A program made the translations under genes and the position numbers. Below, piece by piece: positions 43,982 to 53,905 of a DNA stretch of 64,000 bases. The notes under the pieces were generated by a model, which saw only the letters and a program-made list of their open reading frames with translations, did not search any database and was not told the DNA's origin. Origin of the DNA: Actinomycetes bacterium (GTDB lineage: Bacteria > Actinomycetota > Acidimicrobiia > IMCC26256 > PALSA-610); the NCBI GenBank assembly GCA_025360585.1, contig JANYBW010000080.1, forward strand, positions 1 through 64,000, read 5' to 3'. Positions within the stretch are counted from its first letter, which is position 1, and every line of letters starts with the position of its first letter.

Positions 43982-44674
43982 TTAGTTTCGCGCGGGCGCA
44001 ACGCTCGGTCGCGGACCAAATATTGCGGTACCGACTCGCACGACCGTCGCGCCGCACGCAATCGCGGTTTCGAAATCGTTGGTCATCCCCATCGACAAAT
44101 CGCGCAGCTGCAATTCCGCAGCGATGTCTCGCAGGAGCCCAAAGCAAGCAGCGCTGTCTGGTCCGGCTGGCGGAATGCACATCAAGCCCTCAACCCGCAA
44201 GCCCGCGCTCGTCGCAATGTTCAGCAACCCGGCGACTTGATCGGGATCGCAACCAGCTTTTTGGGCTTCTCGCGCAACGTTGACTTCCAGCAGTACCCGT
44301 GCACCGGGGCTGCGCTTGGCAATTTCCAGCACCAACGCGTCGCGGTCGATCGTGTGCCAGCGCTCCACGACGTCACTGAGGATGCGAACTTTATTGGTCT
44401 GCACCGCACCGATCATGTGCCACTGGATATCGCTCGGCAGCGCCGCGGCCTTGCGGACCAACTCCTGCGCGCGGTTCTCGCCGAAGCACCGTTGCCCCAT
44501 CGCGTAGGCAGTTTCGATGGCTTCAATCGTCGCGGTCTTGCTGACCGCGACCAATTGAATGTCCGAAGGAGAACGACCAGCCTTGATCGCGGCCGAGTGG
44601 ATTCGTTCCTGGATCTGTTGCAGGCACCGCGCGATCAGATCGCCGTCGGCGCCCGCATGGGCCGGTTGGGTCAG
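43982..44674 (-). CDS. YggS-family PLP homeostasis protein, start unclear
   Basis: A single-domain alanine-racemase-fold protein that buffers PLP, a known neighbour of sepF. Conserved parts are [12 protein letters not shown] (PLP lysine), [27 protein letters not shown] and [13 protein letters not shown]. Homology includes a helix ([21 protein letters not shown]) upstream of the nearest TTG at 44554, but no ATG or GTG precedes that helix in frame. A CTG at 44674 overlaps the ftsZ stop (CTGA) and would give the normal 230 residues, so I use it. If CTG is not used, an internal TTG would give a shortened protein. Confidence 0.85.
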   Translation of the reverse strand: MTQPAHAGADGDLIARCLQQIQERIHSAAIKAGRSPSDIQLVAVSKTATIEAIETAYAMGQRCFGENRAQELVRKAAALPSDIQWHMIGAVQTNKVRILSDVVERWHTIDRDALVLEIAKRSPGARVLLEVNVAREAQKAGCDPDQVAGLLNIATSAGLRVEGLMCIPPAGPDSAACFGLLRDIAAELQLRDLSMGMTNDFETAIACGATVVRVGTAIFGPRPSVAPARN

Positions 44675-45759
44675 CGCAAAAACTCCGGGACATCGAAGTC
44701 GTCGTCGCTGCCGAGATCCAGCGCGTCGTCGCCAAGGATCGACTCTTCTTCCTGCAGGTCTTTTCGAAGCCCGAGGTCTGCGGAGCCACGGTTCTTTCCC
44801 GTTTCGCCTTCGAAACGATCAAAGCCGGCAGCAATCACTGTGATGCGAACTTCGTCGCCGAGCGAATCATCGATGACGGTTCCGAAGATGATGTTCGCAT
44901 CGGGATGCGCAGCTTGGGCAATGATTTCGGCGGCTTCGTTAATTTCAAAGAGCCCAACATCGCTCGGGCCCGTGATCGTCATCAAAATGCCGCGGGCGCC
45001 TTCGATGCTCGCTTCGAGCAAAGGACTGGAAATCGCGCTGCGCGCGGCGGCGACGGACCGGCCATCGCCTGATGCGTTGCCGACGCCCATCAGCGCGCTG
45101 CCAGCGTTGGTCAAGATCATCTTGACGTCGGCAAAATCGGTGTTGATCAACCCTGGTGTCGTGATCAAATCGGTGATGCCTTGCACGCCCTGCAAGAGGA
45201 CTTCATCGGCCATCCGAAAGGCGTTGAGCATCGTCGTTTTGGCGTCCGAGACTTGCAGGAGGCGCTCATTCGGAATGATGATGATCGTGTCGACTTTTTC
45301 TTTGAGTTTCTGGATACCTTGCTCGGCTTGCACCGAACGGCGGCGCCCTTCGAAACCAAACGGCCGAGTCACGACCCCGATGGTGAGCGCGCCGAGGCTC
45401 TTGGCGATTTCAGCGATTTCGGGAGCAGCTCCCGTACCGGTCCCGCCGCCTTTGCCCGCGGTGATGAACACCATGTCGGCGCCTTTGAGCACCTCTTCGA
45501 TTTCCGCCCGGTGTTCCTCTGCCGCGAGCCGACCGACTTCCGGATCCGATCCGGCGCCAAGCCCGCGGGTCAGTTGGCGGCCGATATCGAGTTTTACATC
45601 GGCGTCCGACAACAGCAGGGACTGCGCGTCGGTGTTGACGGCGATGAACTCGACGCCTTTGAGTCCGGCATCGATCATTCGGTTAACGGCATTACAGCCA
45701 CCACCACCGACGCCGACGACCTTGATCACGGCGAGGTAGCTCTGCGGGGAGCCAAGCAT
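44671..45759 (-). CDS. ftsZ: Cell division tubulin homologue FtsZ
   Basis: FtsZ forms the division ring. From ATG 45759 (GGAG eight bases upstream) it has 362 residues. The GTP-binding tubulin signature is [16 protein letters not shown] near residue 100, with [16 protein letters not shown] at the N-terminus and [22 protein letters not shown] as the T7 region. The C-terminus has a short acidic tail ending [11 protein letters not shown], the part that contacts SepF in actinobacteria. A good promoter sits in the 171-base gap to ftsQ. Confidence 0.98.
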   Translation of the reverse strand: MLGSPQSYLAVIKVVGVGGGGCNAVNRMIDAGLKGVEFIAVNTDAQSLLLSDADVKLDIGRQLTRGLGAGSDPEVGRLAAEEHRAEIEEVLKGADMVFITAGKGGGTGTGAAPEIAEIAKSLGALTIGVVTRPFGFEGRRRSVQAEQGIQKLKEKVDTIIIIPNERLLQVSDAKTTMLNAFRMADEVLLQGVQGITDLITTPGLINTDFADVKMILTNAGSALMGVGNASGDGRSVAAARSAISSPLLEASIEGARGILMTITGPSDVGLFEINEAAEIIAQAAHPDANIIFGTVIDDSLGDEVRITVIAAGFDRFEGETGKNRGSADLGLRKDLQEEESILGDDALDLGSDDDFDVPEFLR

Positions 45760-45857
45760 GAGATTTCTCCTGTGTGCACTACGGAGCGCCCGACTTCGGT
45801 CAACCCTCAACCTCACCTTGAGATTTAGAGTTATGTAAACCTACGGTACGCATTGAG

Positions 45858-45886
45858 ACTCTACCGGATTCGCGTACTGATTTCAA
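45858..45886 (-). promoter_or_regulatory. Predicted ftsZ promoter
   Basis: On the minus strand, TTGAAA (-35, 45881-45886) and TAGAGT (-10, 45858-45863) are separated by 17 bases. Transcription would start about 90 bases before the ftsZ ATG. This lies in the only large gap within the lower dcw cluster, consistent with ftsZ having its own promoter in actinobacteria. Confidence 0.6.
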
Positions 45887-45930
45887 TCAAAGAACGAAAA
45901 GAGTCGCTCTGACCTGGTCTGATAAACGTG

Positions 45931-46791
45931 TCAGCAGCCGGCGACGGGAGCAGAAACGGTGCTGACATCGACGTATTTCGTGCAACCGTTTGCTTTGCTG
46001 AGCACTGCTTCCGCGGTCCTCAGTTTCAAGTCGAGCTGTTGCAGCTCCCCCAACCGGATTTCTATCGTCCTCAGCCGCACAACAATTCCGCTGCCGTCGC
46101 TGATATCGATCGAACGAAGTTCAGCGCGCATCGAGTCTGGCAAGGCGGCGGCGAGGGCGCCGATGCCAACAGGACGGATGTCTTCACCATCGCGAGGCAA
46201 TGCCACGAAACCGGTCACACGCACCATTCCCCGAGGCGTGTGGCTGCGATGTTCGAGCACCCGCCCATTGCTCGCGATGAGCGCAACTTCGTGCGGTGCG
46301 ACTGCAACCGCAGCCGGAGTTAGTTCAACAATTCGCAGTCGCAGCCGGTTCGGAAATTCGCGGTCCACGGCGACGCTGCCAACGTACGGCAGCGCGAGAA
46401 TCCGCTGCTCGATCGCGCTCGTATCCAGGGCGACCATGGAGTCTCCGCGCGCCGCCGCAACGCGCCGTACTTCATCCTGGCGGCCGAGACTCACGCCAAC
46501 AACATCGATCGCTCGGACATTAAAGATCCCCGACTTCGCGACGACCGCGCCGACCAAGGCCAACACGATGATCGCGACGATAATCAACTGTTTGTGAGAT
46601 CGCTCGCGAAACGCCGCTCGCGCCACTGACTCGCGCCGCTCGACAAAGCGCCGATCGATCGCCGGACCGTCGGCTTCGATGAAGATGTCGTCGAGTTCGA
46701 TCCCGACGTCGGCGTATGCCGTGCCCTCCAGGATGTCGTCGTTCGCACTTGTTGAGTGACCGGAGCGAATGAGCGTGCGCATCCCGTTCAT
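45931..46791 (-). CDS. ftsQ: Cell division protein FtsQ/DivIB
   Basis: FtsQ links cytosolic and outer parts of the divisome. The 286-residue protein has a charged cytoplasmic N-terminus and one membrane helix (LIIVAIIVLALVGAVVAKS, about 69-87). A POTRA domain follows (FNVRAIDVVGVSLGRQDEV), then a beta domain with LPYVGSVAVDREFPNRLRLRIVE split at about 135-157. Its start overlaps the murB stop by four bases. Confidence 0.93.
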   Translation of the reverse strand: MNGMRTLIRSGHSTSANDDILEGTAYADVGIELDDIFIEADGPAIDRRFVERRESVARAAFRERSHKQLIIVAIIVLALVGAVVAKSGIFNVRAIDVVGVSLGRQDEVRRVAAARGDSMVALDTSAIEQRILALPYVGSVAVDREFPNRLRLRIVELTPAAVAVAPHEVALIASNGRVLEHRSHTPRGMVRVTGFVALPRDGEDIRPVGIGALAAALPDSMRAELRSIDISDGSGIVVRLRTIEIRLGELQQLDLKLRTAEAVLSKANGCTKYVDVSTVSAPVAGC

Positions 46792-47777
46792 GTTGTCAGT
46801 TCCTCGATGTAGTTGTGTGGATACCCAATGAGACGCACTTCGGTTTGCAGCCGAATTCCGTGGGCCTCAAATACGCGTCTGCGGACGTGACTGATCACCG
46901 CAACGATGTCGGAGGCGAGCGCGCCGGGTTCGGCTTGAATGAAGTTGGCGTGTTTGGCGCTCACGACCGCACCACCCACCGTGAAGTCTTTCAAGCCTGC
47001 CGATTCGATCAAGCGTCCGGCGGAATCGCCAGGTGGGTTCGTGAACACCGAGCCCGCGTTGGCACCACCCGGCTGGTGTTCTCGGCGCCAGCGAACGATC
47101 TCATCGACCCGAGCCAAGCATTCCGGCACCGGTTCCGCCGCCACTGCAAACGATGCCGCAAGCACGACCTCACGCTCGCCAACATTGGAGTGTCGATAGG
47201 TTAATGCAAGGTCTTCGACTTCGACTTCGCGTACTTGCCCATCGTCGAGACTCATCAGGGTTGCGGTTCGCAACACATCACCGGTCTCGCGACCATGGCC
47301 ACCGGCATTCATCCTTACCGCACCACCGACCGATCCTGGAATGCCGACAAAAAATTCCAGCCCACCGACACCAATCGATGCCGCTCGTCGAGCGAGCTTT
47401 GGCAGCGCGAGTGCGGAACCGGCACGCACCACACCGAAGTGCGTCGGGCTCTCGCCGCGGCTGATTCCGGAGACTTCGAACTCGTCGAAACCTGAACGCA
47501 GTAACACGACCACTCCATCGAATCCGGCGTCGCTTACCAACAGGTTGGAGCCGCGCCCAACCACCAATACTGCGACGTCTGATGTCAAGGCGGCGGCCAC
47601 GAAGGCCAGTTCATCGCTGCTTCGAGGTTCGACAACCACAGCAACCGGCCCCCCAACCCTCCAGGTGCAGAGGTTGCTCGCGGGCATCGAGCGAACGTAA
47701 GGCACCCGCTCCCCGATCGCGGCCACAAATCGCCGCACCCATTGCGGCTCGCCGTTATCCACGACGACGGCTCTCAT
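46788..47777 (-). CDS. murB: UDP-N-acetylenolpyruvoylglucosamine reductase MurB
   Basis: MurB makes UDP-MurNAc with FAD and NADPH. From ATG 47777 it has 329 residues. The FAD loop is VVGRGSNLLVSDAGFDGVVV (about 72-91). The catalytic part has GLEFFVGIPGSVGGAVRMNAGGHG split near 120, the catalytic Ser in ANAGSVFTNPPGD, and the Glu in LQTEVRLIG near the C-terminus. Upstream ATG and GTG codons in the frame lie inside murC. It overlaps murC by 23 bases. Confidence 0.95.
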   Translation of the reverse strand: MRAVVVDNGEPQWVRRFVAAIGERVPYVRSMPASNLCTWRVGGPVAVVVEPRSSDELAFVAAALTSDVAVLVVGRGSNLLVSDAGFDGVVVLLRSGFDEFEVSGISRGESPTHFGVVRAGSALALPKLARRAASIGVGGLEFFVGIPGSVGGAVRMNAGGHGRETGDVLRTATLMSLDDGQVREVEVEDLALTYRHSNVGEREVVLAASFAVAAEPVPECLARVDEIVRWRREHQPGGANAGSVFTNPPGDSAGRLIESAGLKDFTVGGAVVSAKHANFIQAEPGALASDIVAVISHVRRRVFEAHGIRLQTEVRLIGYPHNYIEELTT

Positions 47778-49149
47778 TCGCCCAGAGCGCATGGGCATCG
47801 GTGATCGTGCCACAACCCAGGGTCACGATGACATCGCCGGGCTGCCCGACTCGCCACGGAAGGTCGGTGAGTTGATGCCAATCGGGCAAGTATTCCAACG
47901 CGACCGCGGGCGTCGCCGACCGCACCGACTCGACCACAATTGTCGCGTCGACTCCCGCGATCGGCAGCTCGAAAGCCGGATCGAGTGCCGTCACAACGAC
48001 GATGTCCGCGGCCTTCAGCGCCGCTCCATAGTCGCCACCGTGCGCAGCGATCCGCGTGTATCGATGCGGTTGACACACTGCGATGACCCGCCGCCACCCG
48101 CCCTCACGAGCCCGGGCAATCGTCGTGGCAATTTCGGTTGCAGTGTGGGCATAGTCGTCGTAACAATCGACTCCGTTGTAGCTTCCGCGAAATTCGAATC
48201 GCCGGGCAACCCCACGAAAGCCTTCCAAACCATTGACGGATTCGCGCCACGATAGGCCGAGCGCACACGCGAGCGTCGCGGCGCCCAACGCGTTCGTTGC
48301 CATGTCGCGGCCTCGGACCGCGAGTTCGACGGCGACTGCCTCCCCTTGCGGATCGAGGCAAACAATGCGGGTTCCGAGCGTTGTCGGCTCGTAGCTCGCG
48401 ATGCGAAATTGCGCGGCCGCGCCAAATCCATACGTGGTGGCGTCCGGGCGAGCAGTTTGCAACCCGAGGCTCTCGGGATCATCGGCACACAGCACGACCG
48501 ACCCTTGACATTGCTGCACGAACTCAACGAACCCGAGTCGCAATCGCGCAAAGCTGTGGTCCCAGTGTTCGAGATGATCGGCTTCGAGGTTCGTGACCAG
48601 CACGGCATTGCGGTCGAATGCGAGAAACGATCGATCACTTTCGTCGCCTTCAACCACGATCCAATCGCCCGCAGGATTGAAGCAGGCGTTCGTAGCCAAA
48701 CTGGTCGCGGTGCCGCCAATAAAGAAGCTCGGATTCCAACCCGCGTGAGACAAAATTTCGGCAAGCATCGAAGATGTGCTCGTTTTGCCGTGGGTACCCG
48801 AAACGACGGCAGCATTGGCTTTCGTGGAGCAGATCGGCTGCATCATCTGCGAGCGATGTAGTCGCTCAATACCGAGTTCTGCGGCCCGGATGAGCTCCAC
48901 GTTGTCGAGCGCGACTGCTGTCGAGTAGACGATCGCATCGGCGTCGATCGGCACGTTTTCGGCCGAGTGTCCGATGCTGACCGCAACGCCGAGCGCGCTG
49001 AGTTTGTCTGTGGTCTCGGTTGCGCGGATGTCGCTGCCTGAAACCTGGTGACCGAGCTGCACGAGATACCGAGCGATACCGCTCATCGCCGCACCACCGA
49101 CCGCCACGACATGCACTCGTCGTGGCGTACTGAGATCGAAACCAGTCAT
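47755..49149 (-). CDS. murC: UDP-N-acetylmuramate--L-alanine ligase MurC
   Basis: MurC adds the first amino acid to UDP-MurNAc. The 464-residue protein has a Rossmann start (VHVVAVGGAAMSGIARYL), the ATP loop VVSGTHGKTSTSSMLAEI (about 110-128), and the Mur ligase middle domain with EGDESDRSFL. DDYAHTATEI and QPHRYTRIAAHGGDYG mark the C-terminal part. Its ATG overlaps the murG stop by four bases. Confidence 0.96.
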   Translation of the reverse strand: MTGFDLSTPRRVHVVAVGGAAMSGIARYLVQLGHQVSGSDIRATETTDKLSALGVAVSIGHSAENVPIDADAIVYSTAVALDNVELIRAAELGIERLHRSQMMQPICSTKANAAVVSGTHGKTSTSSMLAEILSHAGWNPSFFIGGTATSLATNACFNPAGDWIVVEGDESDRSFLAFDRNAVLVTNLEADHLEHWDHSFARLRLGFVEFVQQCQGSVVLCADDPESLGLQTARPDATTYGFGAAAQFRIASYEPTTLGTRIVCLDPQGEAVAVELAVRGRDMATNALGAATLACALGLSWRESVNGLEGFRGVARRFEFRGSYNGVDCYDDYAHTATEIATTIARAREGGWRRVIAVCQPHRYTRIAAHGGDYGAALKAADIVVVTALDPAFELPIAGVDATIVVESVRSATPAVALEYLPDWHQLTDLPWRVGQPGDVIVTLGCGTITDAHALWANESRRRG

Positions 49150-50243
49150 CGCGGCCGACTCACCGTCTCGGCCAAATTTGCGACCGCAACCGCAGCATTC
49201 GGATTCGCAAGTTCGCGACCCGCAGCGCTCATCGCTTCCAAAGCTTCGCGATCGAGTAACAGTCCGTCGCAGAGTGCCGCAATCCGTTCGACCGTGCAGT
49301 CCTTTTCATCGACCATGACGGCAGCGCCATGATCGGCCATCGCTTGCGCGTTGGCGTGTTGATGACGTTCGGTAGCGCCAGGCCACGGGACGACAATGGC
49401 GGGCATTCCCGTCGCCGCGAGTTCGGCCACACTGCCGCCGGCGCGCGTAATCATCAGCGATGCTCGCGAGTACAACGCGGGCATATCGTGTTCGTACTCA
49501 ACCAGTTTGTACTCAAGCTGATCACCGGCGCGTCGAGTTTCGTCGAGCACCGAACGGCACTGCAAAAACGATCGGTTTCCCGAAACGTGGTGGATTGCAA
49601 TGTCGTCGCGATCGCGCCAACGCTCGAAGAGCCCCAATGCAGTCGTGTCGAGGATCGCCGCGCCGAGCGAACCACCGACGAACGCGACCAACGGCGGCGA
49701 TTCTGGACGACGACGAACCGCGACCACTTCAGGCCGAACTGGATTACCTGTGAACGTCGCTCCGGCCAACGGTGTCGCCGGCACTGAGACCGCGGCATGG
49801 CTCCCCCAGTGCACTGCAAGCCGATTCGCAAGGCCTGGAAACGCGTTTTGTTCGTGCACGACAACCGGGATGCGCCGGAGCCGGGCCGCCGCGATAATGG
49901 GCAGCGTCACGTACGCGCCGAACCCAAGTACGACCTGTGGTTGATATCGAGACAGCAGGCGCCACGATTGTACAAACGACTGCCATGCCTTGAATACCAC
50001 CACGAGATTCGCGATCGTCAACCTCCGTTGCAAACCATGCCCGAGTGCGACAAGGTCGTAGTCGTATCCCGCGTTTCCAATCGCTCGGGTCGACATCGGC
50101 CGCGACTCGGTCACAAAACGAATGGTGGTTCGCTCGTGCCCCAACGCAACCAAGGCGTCGGCGACGGCGATGCCCGGATAGATATGCCCTCCGGTACCTC
50201 CTGCGGCGATGATCGCAAACGCGCGCTCGGGCGCGATGGTCAT
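49146..50243 (-). CDS. murG: UDP-GlcNAc:lipid I N-acetylglucosaminyltransferase MurG
   Basis: MurG makes lipid II on the cytoplasmic membrane face. The 365-residue protein, from ATG 50243, has the N-terminal loop IIAAGGTGGHIYPGIAVADAL and VVVHEQNAFPGLANRLA. GGSLGAAILD follows, then the UDP-GlcNAc motif ITRAGGSVAELAATGMPAIVVPWPGA split at about 265-290. Its ATG overlaps ftsW by four bases. Confidence 0.96.
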   Translation of the reverse strand: MTIAPERAFAIIAAGGTGGHIYPGIAVADALVALGHERTTIRFVTESRPMSTRAIGNAGYDYDLVALGHGLQRRLTIANLVVVFKAWQSFVQSWRLLSRYQPQVVLGFGAYVTLPIIAAARLRRIPVVVHEQNAFPGLANRLAVHWGSHAAVSVPATPLAGATFTGNPVRPEVVAVRRRPESPPLVAFVGGSLGAAILDTTALGLFERWRDRDDIAIHHVSGNRSFLQCRSVLDETRRAGDQLEYKLVEYEHDMPALYSRASLMITRAGGSVAELAATGMPAIVVPWPGATERHQHANAQAMADHGAAVMVDEKDCTVERIAALCDGLLLDREALEAMSAAGRELANPNAAVAVANLAETVSRPR

Positions 50244-51463
50244 ACGCCGGGGGCCGGGCGCAGCCCGTGCGAACGCCGCACCGCGGGATGGGCAAAGGAT
50301 TGCACTGGCGCAGGGAGCCGGCATTGCCGAGCAATATTGGCCAGAATTCCGACGGCGCCCATGAGCACCACCAGCGAAGTTCCACCCGCCGAGATGAAGG
50401 GCAACGGGATGCCGGATACGGGAGCGAATCCTGCCACCATCGCGACGTTGATGAATGTCTGTCCGCTCACCCAGGTTGTGATTCCGGCTGCGACCAACAT
50501 GCCGGATCGATCAGGAGCGCGCAACGCGACCTTGCAACCCAGTACCGCGAACAAGCCAAAGAGTCCGAGCACAAACACGCAACCGGCAAGGCCCATCTCT
50601 TCACCAATAATCGCGAAAATGAAATCGGTGTGCGCGGCAGGCAAGAACAGCCATTTGGCATGACCATTGCCCAAACCAACTCCGAACCAGCCACCGTTAC
50701 CCAACGCGATCAATGATTGTTTGATCTGATAGCCCGTGCTCATTGGATCTTTTTCAGGATGCAAGAATGTCATCAAGCGTTCAAACCGATAGGTAGCAAC
50801 AATCGACAAGATGTAAATCGCAAAGCCTTCGCCGAGCGCCAAGAAGCCGAGCTGCCGTTTCGGTATCCCCGCGGCGAACAACACGCCGGCGGCAATCAGT
50901 GAGATTTCAATCGCGGTGCTCAGATCGGGTTCGAGCATGACTAACCCGCACATCGCGCCCATGATGATCAGCACTGGCAGCAACACCCGGCGCCAGTCGT
51001 TGATGTACTGGGCGCGTTTCGAAAGCGTTCGGGCCGCGAACATGAGCAGTACCAACTTGGCGAACTCACTCGGCTGGAATCCGATTGAACTTGCACCGCC
51101 GATCCAACGGCGAGCATTCCCCGTTTCGTGACCAACTCCGGGGAACAACACAATGATCAGACTCAGTAATACCAGTACCAAAAGGTGGGGCGAATACCGC
51201 AGCCATACGCGGTAATCGATGCGAGCACCGAATACAAACGCGACGAGGCCGATCCCCGCAAACATCAGCTGACGGTTGAACAGATACCACGCCGAAGCGT
51301 GTTTATTGATCAACATGACGGACGATGCCGACAGCACCATCACCAGACCGATCAACGTGAGGCCACCGACCACGAGCGCGATCGTCCAGAACAGTGGCGC
51401 TCCATCTCGGGTCGCTTGCGGGAACGCAACTTTGCGCCAAATCCGCGATACCAATTGCTTCAC
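50240..51463 (-). CDS. ftsW: Septal peptidoglycan polymerase FtsW (SEDS)
   Basis: FtsW polymerises lipid II at the septum with FtsI. The 407-residue SEDS protein has about ten membrane helices. Signature parts are MVLSASSVMLINKHASAWYLFNRQ, EMGLAGCVFVLGLFGLFAVLG, and the late VAGFAPVSGIPLPFISAGGTSLVVLM, split over about 330-370. The start is GTG 51463, overlapping the murD stop as GTGA. The frame extends 33 codons further into murD. Confidence 0.95.
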   Translation of the reverse strand: MKQLVSRIWRKVAFPQATRDGAPLFWTIALVVGGLTLIGLVMVLSASSVMLINKHASAWYLFNRQLMFAGIGLVAFVFGARIDYRVWLRYSPHLLVLVLLSLIIVLFPGVGHETGNARRWIGGASSIGFQPSEFAKLVLLMFAARTLSKRAQYINDWRRVLLPVLIIMGAMCGLVMLEPDLSTAIEISLIAAGVLFAAGIPKRQLGFLALGEGFAIYILSIVATYRFERLMTFLHPEKDPMSTGYQIKQSLIALGNGGWFGVGLGNGHAKWLFLPAAHTDFIFAIIGEEMGLAGCVFVLGLFGLFAVLGCKVALRAPDRSGMLVAAGITTWVSGQTFINVAMVAGFAPVSGIPLPFISAGGTSLVVLMGAVGILANIARQCRLPAPVQSFAHPAVRRSHGLRPAPGV

Positions 51464-52890
51464 GATGCTGTCTGCTCCCGCTGGATAAACGCTTCTACGT
51501 TTGCGATGAAATCGTCGCCGCGCGCCGTGTATCCGGCTTCGTACATATCGAACGACGCGCAACCGGGCGACAGCAGTACAACATCGCCAGGCTGGGCCAT
51601 TCGCGATCCTGCCGCGACCATCTCAGACATCGATTTTGCTGCGACAACCGGCACGACATTGTGAAATGCGGCTTGGATATCCGCCGTGGCGGCGCCGAAT
51701 GCAACCACGCCCCGTAAGCGGCTCGCTATGGATCGCAAGGATCCGAGGTCCAGGCCCTTGTTCAAGCCGCCGGCGAGCAGCACAACTGAATCAAAGGACT
51801 CGACGGCGCGTAATACTGCGTGCGGATTCGTAGCCTTCGAATCGTTGTAATACTTCACTCCTTGATTCTCGCCGATGAATTGCACGCGGTGTGGGAGCGT
51901 TTCATAATTTTTCAGCGCGCCAACAAAATCCTCGACCGGAATTTCGCGACCCAATTGCGAACAGATCGCTCGCGCGGCTGCGGTTGCGACCAAGGCATTC
52001 GTCAGATCGTGCGGGAGCGCTCGGTGGAGGTCGTCGACCGCGACAATTGGTGATCCGTGATGAGTCAGCACAGCATCGTTCACGGACCAATCAGCCTCGC
52101 GAGCGATACTCACAGTTTCGATATGTCCGCGAAGTTGTTGGGAACCCAGCAGCACGATGGGGTCATCGATATTGAGGATGGCAGTATCGGAATCGTCTTG
52201 GTTGGCGAACACTTTTCGCTTTGCATTGATATACGCGTCGAAGGTTCCGTGCCAGTCGAGGTGATCCTCGGCGATGTTGAGCAGAACTGCAACACTCGGC
52301 TGCCATGCCGTCGTCGTGAATTCCAGTTGGAAGCTCGAGACTTCTGCGATCATGACATCCGCGGTGGTACCGACGAACGACACCAATGGAGTGCCAATGT
52401 TGCCTCCAACCGCGACATTGAGACCAACCGATCGCAACAATGCAGCGATCATTTCGACGGTCGTGGTTTTGCCGTTTGTTCCTGTGACCGCGATCATCGG
52501 CGTGCGCAATGCTTGCGCGGCGATGTCGATTTCGCTGCGCACTGGCACATCCGCGGCACGCGCCGCAACGATGCAAGCGTGGTTGGGTTTCACTCCGGGG
52601 CTAGGAACAACGAGTGCCGAGGCAGATACCAGTTCGGCGAGACGCTTCGCCGACGGAGCGATCTCCACCGTAGCGCCGAGCCGCAACGCACAGCTACGCC
52701 GTTCAGCGACCGCGGCCGACTCCGGCCCGTCGTCGATGATGACGACCGCCTCACCCCGCGCAACGAGGAACTCGGCCACGGCAACGCCGGTCTTGGCGAG
52801 ACCAACAACCAGCGTGAACGGCGCGCTAATTAGTGACTCCAGGTATCCGCAGGAAATCGGCGTAGAACAATCCCAATCCGAGCACGGCAC
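51460..52890 (-). CDS. murD: UDP-N-acetylmuramoylalanine--D-glutamate ligase MurD, start unclear
   Basis: MurD adds D-Glu to UDP-MurNAc-Ala. The protein has the N-terminal pocket FTLVVGLAKTGVAVAEFL, the ATP loop AVTGTNGKTTTVEMIAALL and EVSSFQLEFTT. The carbamylated-Lys neighbourhood is near NAKRKVFANQ, and YYNDSKATNPHA follows. The start is a problem. Homology begins around 52842-52824, where only CTG (52842) or ATT (52830, overlapping the mraY stop) is available. The nearest standard codon is GTG 52890, which overlaps mraY by 65 bases. I give the GTG extent but regard the N-terminus as uncertain. Confidence 0.93.
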   Translation of the reverse strand: MPCSDWDCSTPISCGYLESLISAPFTLVVGLAKTGVAVAEFLVARGEAVVIIDDGPESAAVAERRSCALRLGATVEIAPSAKRLAELVSASALVVPSPGVKPNHACIVAARAADVPVRSEIDIAAQALRTPMIAVTGTNGKTTTVEMIAALLRSVGLNVAVGGNIGTPLVSFVGTTADVMIAEVSSFQLEFTTTAWQPSVAVLLNIAEDHLDWHGTFDAYINAKRKVFANQDDSDTAILNIDDPIVLLGSQQLRGHIETVSIAREADWSVNDAVLTHHGSPIVAVDDLHRALPHDLTNALVATAAARAICSQLGREIPVEDFVGALKNYETLPHRVQFIGENQGVKYYNDSKATNPHAVLRAVESFDSVVLLAGGLNKGLDLGSLRSIASRLRGVVAFGAATADIQAAFHNVVPVVAAKSMSEMVAAGSRMAQPGDVVLLSPGCASFDMYEAGYTARGDDFIANVEAFIQREQTAS

Positions 52891-53905
52891 AGGCTCCCGC
52901 AAACACCCAAAACCGAACGGTAACCGTGGTTTCGGGCCATCCCAGCAGTTCAAAGTGATGGTGGATCGGCGACATTCGCAAAACCCGTCGTCCGAAACCG
53001 CGAAACGAAATCACTTGCGCGATCACCGACAACGTCTCGATCAGACACAAACCCGCCAGTATCGGCAACAACAATTGGGTGTGGGTCAGTAACGCCAAGC
53101 CTGCCATTCCGCCACCGATGGCCATCGAACCGGTGTCGCCCATAAAGATCCGAGCGGGTGCCGCATTCCACCATAGAAATCCAGTACAACCACCAACCAT
53201 TGCCGCCGCGACTGCCATCAGATCGAGCGCGTGTGCAGGCAACACCGTGTAGGGATATACCAACATCCGACCGTCGTGGCGAAACGTTCCGTAGTGGCGA
53301 AATTCCCAAAATGCAATGATCGCATAGACCCCGAAAACCAACACGGAAGTCCCTGACAGCAGGCCGTCAAGGCCATCGGTGAGATTCGCGGCGTTCGTAG
53401 TGGCCATAATCATCGCCACGGCCAACGCGATGAATCCCCACTCATGCAAATCGATATTGAACTCATGGGTAAACGACAATTTGGTCGATACGCCAGCCCA
53501 ATGCACCGCCAAGTAGGCGAACACAAACGCCACGCCAAGTTGACCTATGAGCTTGCCGCGTTTGCGTAAACCAAGATTGCGTTCGTGTTTGATGCCGAGG
53601 TAGTCGTCGAGAAATCCGATCACCATGCATCCGAGGATCAGGGCGACCAACAAGAGGCCCGAGGTTGAAAATTTGAACGAGCCCCGACGAATATGCGCGA
53701 ACGCATAGCCGACAAACGCGCCGAGCACGAGGGTGATGCCGCCCATCGTCGGGGTGCCGACTTTTGCGACGTGCGGGTGTTCGGTGGGGCCATCATCGCG
53801 AATTCGTTGGCCGACTGAATTCGCTCGCAGCCACCGGATCAGAAACGGCGTGGAAAACACGGTGAAAACAAAGCCACCCAACAGCGCGAGAAAGAGTGCG
53901 ATCAT
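52826..53905 (-). CDS. mraY: Phospho-N-acetylmuramoyl-pentapeptide-transferase MraY
   Basis: MraY makes lipid I in the membrane. The 359-residue protein has about ten helices and the conserved catalytic stretches: GTPTMGGI near residue 51, GFLDDYLGIKHERNLGLRKRGK split at about 97-120, TNAANLTDGLDGLLSG (the Asp motif), and FMGDTGSMAIGG. PIHHHFELLGW ends the family pattern. Its ATG overlaps the murF stop by four bases. Confidence 0.97.
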   Translation of the reverse strand: MIALFLALLGGFVFTVFSTPFLIRWLRANSVGQRIRDDGPTEHPHVAKVGTPTMGGITLVLGAFVGYAFAHIRRGSFKFSTSGLLLVALILGCMVIGFLDDYLGIKHERNLGLRKRGKLIGQLGVAFVFAYLAVHWAGVSTKLSFTHEFNIDLHEWGFIALAVAMIMATTNAANLTDGLDGLLSGTSVLVFGVYAIIAFWEFRHYGTFRHDGRMLVYPYTVLPAHALDLMAVAAAMVGGCTGFLWWNAAPARIFMGDTGSMAIGGGMAGLALLTHTQLLLPILAGLCLIETLSVIAQVISFRGFGRRVLRMSPIHHHFELLGWPETTVTVRFWVFAGACAVLGLGLFYADFLRIPGVTN

